From Candidatus Melainabacteria bacterium (GTDB lineage: Bacteria > Cyanobacteriota > Vampirovibrionia > Gastranaerophilales > Gastranaerophilaceae): 58,089 nucleotides of DNA. A program made the translations under genes and the position numbers. This document shows positions 1 to 7,450 of the stretch, in pieces. Where the stretch lies: the NCBI GenBank assembly GCA_003258735.1, contig QHME01000009.1:1796-59884 (forward strand), read 5' to 3'. Under the pieces are notes generated by a model. That model ran no database searches. It had not been told where the DNA came from and was given only the letters and a program-made list of their open reading frames with translations. Each line of letters opens with the position of its first letter. Positions within the stretch are counted from its first letter, which is position 1.

Positions 1-3000
1 GTTTGATACTCATTTCAGGTAATCTAACGTCGTCAGCTGAAACTTTAGATTTGTCTAATAAGTTCCAAATCATGTTAACGCCGATATATGGTTGCCAACC
101 GTTTTTGGTATTAGCAATGAATTTAACCCCAGGAGCAATTTGGATTGCGTGAAGAGGGTCGTTTTTGATTTTAACGCCAGCAGCGTTAGTGTAGTCGAAA
201 GTGTTAACGAAGGTATAGCTTAACAGCATACTAGGTTGTATGATAATTTTTCCTTCTTTAAATTCAAAGTTGTAACCAGTTTTGTTACCAACACCAGCCA
301 TAAGCATAGTGTAATTATCTGTTCCGTACATAGTTCTATTGTCGCCAACAATAGCACCAGAAGAAATGGTTGTAGCGTTGAAGAAGTTACCTTTGTATAG
401 AGTTAACGTTCCACCAACAAGACCGCCGTTTTGAGTGGCATCTACTCCAGAGAATCTTTGGCTCGCACCGTTGTAACCGATATATCCAGTCCAAGTTCTA
501 TCCCAGCCATGTCTGATAGATTTTATTGGAGTGTCAAAACCAACTAAAGTTCCGTAAGTAATGTTAGAAACTTTAGGACCGTTTTTAAGTGGAATATTTT
601 CAAAACTTGCATAAGGTTTTACCCAAGCACTAGATGTTTCATTTTGAGCATTGAATAGTGGTGAGAAAGTTCCAACATCTGTTGCATCTCCAGTTGGAGA
701 TAGTGCGTATCTGTTTGCAGTTTTGATTGCGACACGTTCAAGATATGGAATAGTCATGAAGTTATCTGAGTTTTGGAATGCGTAGTTGAATGTTTGGTTC
801 ATAGTTGCATTTGCACCAGCTTGAGAGGCAACTGATGGTGCGAGTACAGCAGGGTTATATGCATCAGATGAATTTCCACTAGGAGTAATAGTTATTCCTC
901 CACCGCCATTAGGGGTAAGGATTTTATCTCCTTTTGAGAACATGAAATAACCACCATCATCTCTGTTGTCATAAATTGCGTTGTATTTGTAGATAGGAGT
1001 GTAGAATGTTGTTTGAGCTGAACTTGGAAGGTTGTATCCTCTGTTAGCTGGCATACCGTTAACAACATTGTCTTTCAATCCTTGTTGAGCAAAATAGATT
1101 TCTGTAACATCTTTTGTTGAATCAGATAACAAATTCATACCAACAACGTTCAAGTTACCTTGGTGAGTGCCGTAAGTGTTTGCAGTAATTCTATCCATTT
1201 GCTCGTTAGCTAGGTCAACATCTGCAACGAAGTTAGTATTTCCAGAAAGAGTTACGTTATTTAATGATGCAACACCAACTTGGTTGTTCACCATAGACAA
1301 AGTTCCAGATTGCAAATCTAAATTGTTTCCATCTAAAACATTATCTCTCGCTCCAAGATGTAGATTTGTACCACTTAAAGAAATATCCATATTTTCAATA
1401 TTATTATTCAATTGAACAACACTAGAAGAATCACCAGTGATTTTTAATTCTGGATTAACAGAAACTTCTGTTGGAGTATCTATGTCATTATAATCATCAT
1501 CTACATATTGTGGTATATATCTACGAGCATTAGGATCCCAAGTTTTATCATAATATTTATTAATAGGAGTCTTTGTTGTTTCACCAGTAATTTTATCGTT
1601 GAAGATAATTTTACCATTGTTTATAGAGTTAAGTGTTACTACTGTTTTATGTGTTTCATTTTGATAAAAATAATGTGAATGCTCGCTGTTATACCCAAGG
1701 TCTTTTTCTTCAATTATATTAGTTACAAATATTGCTTGTTGATCTTTATTTTCTCCATTTTGAACGTAGTTTCCAGAGAATATGGATTCTCCATTATCTG
1801 CAACGATATTCAAATCTCGATTGCTCCAGATAGCACCACCTTGAACAGTTCCAGATTCAGATTTAGCGTAGTTTCCTATGAATGAGGTATTTTGTATTTT
1901 GCCAATTCCTGAAACTTCACCTTTACCTTCATAATGACGCGTTATTGTGTTATAAATGGCTCCACCAAATGCATTTCCTCTTTCAGCTTCAGCATAGTTG
2001 TTTTGGAAGAGAGAGTTTGTAATACTGTCTATTCTTCCACCATTGTATATAGCTCCTCCTAAAGCACCTATACCTATCTTGTCACCATAGTCTTTTATAG
2101 ATACATAGTTGTTTAAGAATGTGCCTGAAATATTAGCGATATAGGAAACTTCACTAGAATAGGTATCAGCATTATAAATAGCTCCACCATGTACTGTTTG
2201 ATTGTGATAACAAGGGGTTGTTATACTGATAGAGTTTCCAATAAATGAGCCAATAATATCTGTAATTCCGCCATAAATGTTGGAAATTCCTCCTCCTTGA
2301 TTAGCTATAAAATCAGCAAGAATTAACTTTATTAGTGTCGAATTTGTCGTGTATGAAGTAGCATTAATAATACCAGCTTCTTGGTTGTCGTTGAAGTCTG
2401 AGGTCTTATTACTAGGCACAACTTTATCGTTTGAAAATGTTCCTTCAATTTTATCAATGGTACCATTGTTGTATATTTGCGTATTTCCGATAAAATTGGC
2501 TTTAATGTTATTTATTTTACCGTAATTTTTTATGCCTCTTAGTTCTTTATTTTGAACTATAAAATCTCCAATTATATTTTCAATTTTACCCGTATTTAAA
2601 TTTACGATGAATGAACCATAACTATCCGAAGTATTGCTATCCTGTATAAAATCTGCAAGAATTGATTTGATAATACCAGCATTATTTATTGTAGAAACAC
2701 TATCAGAATGTGTAGCAACTTCATTATTTACAAAAAGACCTTCGATTTTATTTATTGTTGCATTTTCATTGTTATTTATCACCGCATTGTATGTTTTATT
2801 TATCGCAAAAGTACCTTTTATATTGTCAATATGACCTTTGTTATTAATTAATTTACCGTTTGAAGAAGATAAGCCGTTTGCAATAAAATTGCCTGTAATA
2901 TTGTTAATAGTAGCATTTTCATTGTTTAAGATTAAAGTCCAATTTGTATTATTAACAAAATCTCTAGCAATATTTGCAGAAGTGCTATCATTAGTAATTG

Positions 3001-3532
3001 AACCATCTATGGTTTCACCTTGATTATATGTATAGGTAACCAATGGAGAAACTGGATTTTGTGGGTTTAATTCCCATCTGTATTTAGTATCGCCATTTTG
3101 TTGATATTCTACTTTTCCAAATGTTAAAGTCTTATCGCCGTCTGGATTACCAAATTGTGTTTGGTAGTTAATTTCATAGTATAGAGGAGAAAGTGAACCC
3201 GTGGTTTTGTCATAGTCGTATTTAGTAATTATATTATCACCAGCAGGTTTAGAGCCATCTGAATTAGCTTCAACATTCGTCATAGTGTAGCTACTTTGTG
3301 GAATAGCTACTTCTGTTCCGTTTTCATCTTTGATTTGAACATTGTTATCATGTAGATAATCAAGTATTGGCGTATCAATAGGCTTTTGTGACAAATCAAC
3401 TTCATCAAGAGTTGTAGCTTGAGCTTGTCCAACCCCAATAAAAGATAAACCCGCAATCGTTGCAACTGCTAAGGTTTTAAATGTTTTATTTTCTTTTTTT
3501 ACACTAACACGTTTCATACTTCTTCTTTTCAT
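1..3532 (-). CDS. Autotransporter/adhesin with Pmp-like repeats (C-terminus cut by window edge)
   Basis: Open from the start at 3532 to the window edge, about 1,177 residues. The ATG at 3532 is chosen because GAGGAT lies about 8 nt upstream; a second in-frame ATG is at 3517. A basic N-terminus and hydrophobic stretch (KTFKTLAVATIAGLSFIGVG, then QAQA) form a signal peptide. The passenger is Asn/Gly-rich with a degenerate repeat of the form INNIxGxFxxN, followed by four GGAI[Y/W] motifs and FxxN motifs, a pattern known from chlamydial Pmp proteins and other autotransporter passengers. The last part visible (from about residue 960) has alternating aromatic/glycine strands such as WVKPYAS and YGTLVGFDT, typical of an autotransporter beta-barrel. 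It is therefore probably a self-translocating surface protein. Its substrate or ligand cannot be told. The barrel is incomplete here, so the final C-terminal Phe signature cannot be checked. Confidence 0.85.
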   Translation of the reverse strand, partial: MKRRSMKRVSVKKENKTFKTLAVATIAGLSFIGVGQAQATTLDEVDLSQKPIDTPILDYLHDNNVQIKDENGTEVAIPQSSYTMTNVEANSDGSKPAGDNIITKYDYDKTTGSLSPLYYEINYQTQFGNPDGDKTLTFGKVEYQQNGDTKYRWELNPQNPVSPLVTYTYNQGETIDGSITNDSTSANIARDFVNNTNWTLILNNENATINNITGNFIANGLSSSNGKLINNKGHIDNIKGTFAINKTYNAVINNNENATINKIEGLFVNNEVATHSDSVSTINNAGIIKSILADFIQDSNTSDSYGSFIVNLNTGKIENIIGDFIVQNKELRGIKNYGKINNIKANFIGNTQIYNNGTIDKIEGTFSNDKVVPSNKTSDFNDNQEAGIINATSYTTNSTLIKLILADFIANQGGGISNIYGGITDIIGSFIGNSISITTPCYHNQTVHGGAIYNADTYSSEVSYIANISGTFLNNYVSIKDYGDKIGIGALGGAIYNGGRIDSITNSLFQNNYAEAERGNAFGGAIYNTITRHYEGKGEVSGIGKIQNTSFIGNYAKSESGTVQGGAIWSNRDLNIVADNGESIFSGNYVQNGENKDQQAIFVTNIIEEKDLGYNSEHSHYFYQNETHKTVVTLNSINNGKIIFNDKITGETTKTPINKYYDKTWDPNARRYIPQYVDDDYNDIDTPTEVSVNPELKITGDSSSVVQLNNNIENMDISLSGTNLHLGARDNVLDGNNLDLQSGTLSMVNNQVGVASLNNVTLSGNTNFVADVDLANEQMDRITANTYGTHQGNLNVVGMNLLSDSTKDVTEIYFAQQGLKDNVVNGMPANRGYNLPSSAQTTFYTPIYKYNAIYDNRDDGGYFMFSKGDKILTPNGGGGITITPSGNSSDAYNPAVLAPSVASQAGANATMNQTFNYAFQNSDNFMTIPYLERVAIKTANRYALSPTGDATDVGTFSPLFNAQNETSSAWVKPYASFENIPLKNGPKVSNITYGTLVGFDTPIKSIRHGWDRTWTGYIGYNGASQRFSGVDATQNGGLVGGTLTLYKGNFFNATTISSGAIVGDNRTMYGTDNYTMLMAGVGNKTGYNFEFKEGKIIIQPSMLLSYTFVNTFDYTNAAGVKIKNDPLHAIQIAPGVKFIANTKNGWQPYIGVNMIWNLLDKSKVSADDVRLPEMSIK

Positions 3533-3664
3533 GTTAGAATATCCTCATACTTTACCTATCGATATTTTTCATATCGACAGAATTGGCTAGTATCTTTAAT
3601 TTTTTCTGGTAAATGTTACAATTGTTAATATTCTTAATTCTTTTCTAATAACAACCTCATTTTT

Positions 3665-3693
3665 ATTATAATACTTTTTTATTAATAATTCAA
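3665..3693 (-). promoter_or_regulatory. Sigma70-type promoter of the autotransporter gene
   Basis: Read on the minus strand: TTGAAT (3693-3688), a 17-nt spacer, then TATAAT (3670-3665). The start of transcription should fall near 3658, giving a 5' leader of about 126 nt. The leader contains a small hairpin (TCGATAT / ATATCGA, 3559-3577) upstream of the ribosome binding site. Confidence 0.7.
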
Positions 3694-3711
3694 CTCTTAA
3701 TCGAAAAAATA

Positions 3712-3742
3712 TTGTAAAAACATTAAAAATGTGCTATACAAT
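3712..3742 (+). promoter_or_regulatory. Promoter overlapping the first possible starts of the GT8 gene
   Basis: TTGTAA (3712-3717), 17 nt, TATACA (3735-3740; the overlapping TACAAT at 3737-3742 also fits). Transcription would begin near 3747-3749, after the in-frame ATGs at 3729 and 3741 and immediately before the ATG at 3750. There is no Shine-Dalgarno sequence before any of these starts. Confidence 0.55.
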
Positions 3743-3749
3743 GAGTATT

Positions 3750-4760
3750 ATGAATATTGAAATTGAGAAAGCTTTTAAACAAGAGTCAGTCAATATCGTC
3801 TTTGCAACAAATGATGATTACGCTTGCTATGTGGCAGTAGCATTGAAATCTTTATTTGATAATAGAGATGTTGAAAAATTATATGACATTATCATTCTTG
3901 AATCAAATGTAACGAATGAAAACATGGCAATGATTACTTCAATGTGCGATAGCGAAAAAGTATCAATTAGATTTGTAAACTCCGATGATATATATGAAAC
4001 AATGGACACTAGCAAACTATTTTGTCATTTACATTTTTCTAAAGAGATGTATTTAAGACTATTTATTCCACAGATAATGCCGACATATAAAAAAGTCATC
4101 TATTTAGATTGCGATACTTTGATTACTGGAGATATATCAAAACTAATGGATGTTGATTTAGGTTCTGATTATGTAGCTGCTGTTAGAGATTACAATACAA
4201 TTGTTAATTTCAGAGCGTTCCCAAACGTTAAAACTTATTTTTCTGTAAATCTAAAATTAAAAGATATTAATAATTACGTAAATTCTGGGGTACTATTAAT
4301 GAATATTCCAGAAATGTTAAAAATTGATATGTCAAAAGAAATTTTTGACCTTCTTGATTATTACAAAGAATTTTTGTACCCAGACCAAGACATATTGAAC
4401 CTTATTTGCGAGGACAAAATTAAAATTATTCCAAATTCGTGGAACTACGTTGTTATTACTAATACTCGTCTTATTCAGGATGACTATTTTAAAAATTTAG
4501 CCGTAGAATTCGTTCAAGGAATCGCCAATCAGTATGTAATACATTTTTTGTCAGAAATTAAACCTTGGAAATATCCAAATATGTACTATGGTCATATTTG
4601 GTGGGATTATGCGAAAAAAACACCATTCCTTCAAATTTTGATAACTAAATTTAGGGAATTTGAAAAATTTGAACAAGAAAATGCCGATAAACGACAAAAA
4701 GAAATTGAAGAAGCCATAAAACTTAGCAATGAAGCTAAAGCACTAAATCAAAAACATTAG
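3750..4760 (+). CDS. Glycosyltransferase family 8 protein
   Basis: A GT-A fold, retaining glycosyltransferase that transfers a sugar from a nucleotide-sugar donor, most likely to a lipopolysaccharide or protein acceptor. Visible motifs: IVFATNDDYACYVAVALKSLF at the N-terminus, the metal-binding DxD as YLDCDTLITGD, YVNSGVLLMNI, PDQDILNLI, and HFLSEIKPW near the C-terminus, matching the HxxGxxKPW of the family. A Lys/Glu-rich tail follows. The frame stays open upstream to ATGs at 3729 and 3741, but a good promoter overlaps those codons, so 3750 (MNIEIEK) is preferred as a nearly leaderless start. It stands alone between the divergent autotransporter and a decayed recombinase region, so glycosylation of the neighbouring adhesin is possible but is only an inference. 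Confidence 0.85.
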   Translation: MNIEIEKAFKQESVNIVFATNDDYACYVAVALKSLFDNRDVEKLYDIIILESNVTNENMAMITSMCDSEKVSIRFVNSDDIYETMDTSKLFCHLHFSKEMYLRLFIPQIMPTYKKVIYLDCDTLITGDISKLMDVDLGSDYVAAVRDYNTIVNFRAFPNVKTYFSVNLKLKDINNYVNSGVLLMNIPEMLKIDMSKEIFDLLDYYKEFLYPDQDILNLICEDKIKIIPNSWNYVVITNTRLIQDDYFKNLAVEFVQGIANQYVIHFLSEIKPWKYPNMYYGHIWWDYAKKTPFLQILITKFREFEKFEQENADKRQKEIEEAIKLSNEAKALNQKH

Positions 4761-4857
4761 TGTCTAACTCAGGGCTTTAGTATTCTCATTCGAAATATAA
4801 AAGTTTTGTTTATAAAACAATTACATTGTTGATTATAATTGTTTAAGTGTACTCTAA

Positions 4858-4890
4858 CGAACAGTTGATTTTTGCTCAGAATTCTGTTCG
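4858..4890. repeat. Inverted repeat upstream of resolvase remnant (possible old res site)
   Basis: CGAACAG (4858-4864) and CTGTTCG (4884-4890) form a perfect 7-bp inverted repeat. Related TTTACGAA motifs follow near 4910 and 4938. Serine resolvases act at clustered short inverted sites next to their own gene, and a resolvase fragment begins at 4993, so this may be a relic of such a site. The rest of the 505-bp interval 4761-5265 shows no gene. Confidence 0.35.
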
Positions 4891-4992
4891 TAAATCTTCA
4901 AACTTACACTTTACGAATGTTCGCATAAAATCTTGACATTTACGAATAGCGCGTTAGACTGTAGATGCTAAAACTCAGGCAGGGAGATGAAT

Positions 4993-5091
4993 ATGGCGAG
5001 TATTAATTCTAAAACATTTGGTTATTGTAGGGTATCTTCAACCGACCAAAAAGAAGATAGACAATTAGAATTGCATTTATTCTTCCAGTAA
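4993..5091 (+). pseudogene. Serine resolvase/invertase N-terminal remnant
   Basis: A 32-codon reading frame starting MASINSKTFGYCRVSSTDQ and continuing KEDRQLELH. FGYCRVSSTDQxxDRQ is the N-terminal signature of serine recombinases: the catalytic Ser lies in RVSS and the Arg in DRQ. The frame stops after 32 codons, where a full enzyme has about 180-200 residues, and no recognisable remainder of the catalytic or helix-turn-helix domain follows. It is therefore a decayed mobile-element gene. Confidence 0.75.
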
Positions 5092-5265
5092 ATAGAATGA
5101 AACAACTCGATAAAAGTGAGTTAAAATTTCTACAAATTGAAAATATGAATGGCAAAATTCAGATTTTGATAACGTATAGCTTCTCAATATCATAGTTAAT
5201 TTAATTCACAATTCTAGCTATGGAACAGGTCGCAGAATTTCATATATGAGCTTTGCAGAGATTAA

Positions 5266-5883
5266 TTACTCATTTACGTAAGAAATTCGTTCGGTTAAAA
5301 TGTCTAAAGGATTTGATGACGTGGATAATTTGTTGAGTTTTGTATAATACAAATCAATTTTATCAGCTTTCATTTGAAGAAAATATTGTTTCAAGTCATC
5401 AGAAATTTTGTCATTCTTACAAAAATTGTTTAACATTTTCAAAAAATCATTCATATTATATTTTTCATACGCAATTGGTCTGTAATAATTCGCCAAATAT
5501 TGTTGGTTATATTCGTATGGAAACAAAGATTTTTCTTTTAAGTCTTTATCTAAAACAGCCATCGTACGTACCAAGTTAGTAAAACCTTGTGCGTTGTTAA
5601 AGTATTTTGAATTTTTTATCTCTAAAAAATCCTTGTTATTTTTGTAAGTTTTATAAACACTTTCGCCATTTACATTACAAAAATCATTCCCATATTTTGC
5701 AAGTAAATCAAGTTTATTTCGATTAAATAATAATTCATTTCGTTTTTTCGTATCAAGAATACTTCTTTCATCCGGAGCTAAATCCGAATAAATTGTGGCA
5801 AGTTTAGAATTCAAATCACCAGTTGGAATACCGATTTGTGGCATCTGTAATGGGTAAGAACTGTATCCAATTGCTTGTATCAT
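5266..5883 (-). CDS. Hypothetical protein, last gene of the FxG operon
   Basis: 205 residues, not recognised. It has no signal peptide and no membrane segment; it is mostly helical and rich in Lys, Asn, Tyr and Leu. The start (MIQAIGYSS) is preceded by AAAGGA. It lies 14 nt downstream of the metalloprotease gene and is the fourth gene of a minus-strand operon starting at 9601. It is the only member of the locus without a clear F-x-G peptide near its N-terminus, although it still opens with M-I-x-x-I followed by a short Tyr/Pro-rich stretch. Confidence 0.75.
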   Translation of the reverse strand: MIQAIGYSSYPLQMPQIGIPTGDLNSKLATIYSDLAPDERSILDTKKRNELLFNRNKLDLLAKYGNDFCNVNGESVYKTYKNNKDFLEIKNSKYFNNAQGFTNLVRTMAVLDKDLKEKSLFPYEYNQQYLANYYRPIAYEKYNMNDFLKMLNNFCKNDKISDDLKQYFLQMKADKIDLYYTKLNKLSTSSNPLDILTERISYVNE

Positions 5884-5897
5884 ATTAAATCCTTTCC

Positions 5898-6839
5898 TTA
5901 TATTAACCCCTGTCCATCATCAATCAAACCTTCCCATGTTTCATACAAAACACTGTTAAAATCTTTATTCGTAGTAGTTATTGGGAATGGATTTCGTTTC
6001 AATGTTAAATGTACTGGGTCTAAATTCTTTATTACAGCTCTTGAAAATTCTTCCGCAAATAGTTCAGGGAGCAAAGTGCTGCCATATCCACTTGATTCTT
6101 TCATTGTATTACGTACAGAGGTTGAAATGAATTGATTGTTAGTTATATTACCATCCTTATCATAAATTGGAAAATTTAATTTTGACATTATATCATAGAC
6201 TTTTGGATTATAGGTATACCCTGGAGCAGGGTCTGGGCTGCCAAACTTTGAATATAAATGATGGAAGTGGGCATTATGCGCAAATTCATGTATTGTAGTT
6301 TGCAAAAAATGGTATGAGGAATGATAACCATTTTCATTACTTGTTGATTTTGCATTTACAATAGCATTTTCCCAATCATATAAAGAATTGAACGTAACTG
6401 CACGTATCGGAAAGGTTCTATTCCCCCAAAAACAACGAGCAATAGTAATACCTTCCCCAGATTCTTGAGCAACTTTTTCTATTCCAATCATTGTGGGCAA
6501 TGGTTGTTTAATTTGTCTGAAAATCATCGCTGTATGGAAACAACAATACCCAATGACTTTTGCAGCAGCCTCTGATACTCCCGACAGGTCAAAAGGAATG
6601 TGGAATTGTTCATTAAATAATTTATTTAATAAATCCAAGTCTAACCGCTGCGCTTCCAGCTGATGCATAGCAAGAGTTGTATCATTTAAATAATCAAACA
6701 AAAGATTTTTACCACCTGTAAAATTAACAGGCAGAGAATTTTTTATACCAGTATCTTTAATTCCTGCAGGTCTATTCTTTGGAATTGGTCTCATGCCGAC
6801 ATTTGGTCTATTATATGGTCTTATCGCTGATATTTGCAT
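5898..6839 (-). CDS. Putative zinc metalloprotease (HExxH), FxG-tagged
   Basis: 313 residues. The zinc-protease motif HEFAH is at residues 184-188 in the context TTIHEFAHNAHFHH, and a second acidic motif, ELFAEEF, is at 259-265. This spacing and the 'FAE' motif resemble gluzincins of the anthrax lethal-factor-like type; assignment to that exact family is an inference. The N-terminus (MQISAIRPYN) is followed by a Pro-rich stretch and VNFTG at 38-42, the tag shared with the neighbours. No classical signal peptide is visible. Third gene of the minus operon, 18 nt after the acidic-repeat gene. A protease in an operon with an ankyrin protein suggests an effector or regulated-proteolysis role. Confidence 0.75.
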   Translation of the reverse strand: MQISAIRPYNRPNVGMRPIPKNRPAGIKDTGIKNSLPVNFTGGKNLLFDYLNDTTLAMHQLEAQRLDLDLLNKLFNEQFHIPFDLSGVSEAAAKVIGYCCFHTAMIFRQIKQPLPTMIGIEKVAQESGEGITIARCFWGNRTFPIRAVTFNSLYDWENAIVNAKSTSNENGYHSSYHFLQTTIHEFAHNAHFHHLYSKFGSPDPAPGYTYNPKVYDIMSKLNFPIYDKDGNITNNQFISTSVRNTMKESSGYGSTLLPELFAEEFSRAVIKNLDPVHLTLKRNPFPITTTNKDFNSVLYETWEGLIDDGQGLI

Positions 6840-6857
6840 TCTGAAATTAGTCCCTAT

Positions 6858-7430
6858 TTAAAATCCATCACTCAAATCAACATCTATATCCGGCTCAACA
6901 TCTGGGTCAATATCTATGTCCGTATCAACATCCGTATCAACATCCGGCTCGATATCAGTTTCAGGTTCAAAATCAGTTTCCGTGTCAATATCTTGTTCAT
7001 GAGTTTCAATATTATCAGATTCTATATCTTCGTCATCAAAAGGTTTTGCAGTATCTTCCGAGTTATTTACATCATCTTCTTTAAATTCATCATCAACTTT
7101 TTGGGTATCGTTATTTTGAGCAGATTTACCATCTTTTACTTTTCTAACAACTGCTTTTGCGCCTTCTATACCGCCTCCTGTTGTCACTCCTGTTACCGCA
7201 CCATCTACAGCTCCATTTCTTGAATTATACTGACTGATATCACGTTGAGGGTTTTCAGTGCGATTATCATTATAATTTTGAATAATTATAGTGCTACCGT
7301 CTGTCTCAGCCTTTGTAAAAGTATCAGTGTTAGGGAAATTTCCACCTTTTAACTGTTCTGATACACGTCTCATTGATTCATTAATTCCCCTAAAAGTTAC
7401 AATTGGAGTTGTATAAAATGAAATTTTCAT
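6858..7430 (-). CDS. FxG-tagged protein with acidic tandem-repeat tail
   Basis: 190 residues. The N-terminus is MKISFYTTPIVTFRG, again M-x-I-S followed by V-x-F-x-G (residues 11-15). The middle is polar and contains a glycine-rich stretch (GAVTGVTTGGGIEGAKAV). The last ~60 residues are a low-complexity repeat of [D/E]-[P/T/V]-[D/E]-[V/I], encoded by a 12-nt tandem repeat at about 6865-7010. Such Asp-rich repeats can bind Ca2+ or act as a flexible acidic arm, but nothing in the sequence decides which. GGCAGG lies upstream of the start. It lies between the ankyrin and metalloprotease genes in one operon. Confidence 0.7.
   Translation of the reverse strand: MKISFYTTPIVTFRGINESMRRVSEQLKGGNFPNTDTFTKAETDGSTIIIQNYNDNRTENPQRDISQYNSRNGAVDGAVTGVTTGGGIEGAKAVVRKVKDGKSAQNNDTQKVDDEFKEDDVNNSEDTAKPFDDEDIESDNIETHEQDIDTETDFEPETDIEPDVDTDVDTDIDIDPDVEPDIDVDLSDGF
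6865..7010. repeat. 12-bp tandem repeat inside coding sequence
   Basis: Imperfect repeats of the type TCAACATCCGTA on the plus strand encode the acidic C-terminal tail of the gene at 6858-7430. A repeat of 12 nt is in frame, so copy-number change would lengthen or shorten the acidic arm without a frameshift. Confidence 0.65.
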
Positions 7431-7450
7431 ATATTACCTGCCTTTCGTTA

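Noticed and set aside
3729..3749. Upstream ATGs of the GT8 gene as the true start
   Set aside because: They overlap the -10 box of a good promoter and have no ribosome binding site.
6834..7223. 129-codon frame opposite the acidic-repeat gene
   Set aside because: Antisense of the Asp-rich repeat, giving an Ile/Arg-rich product; no ribosome binding site and the real operon runs the other way.
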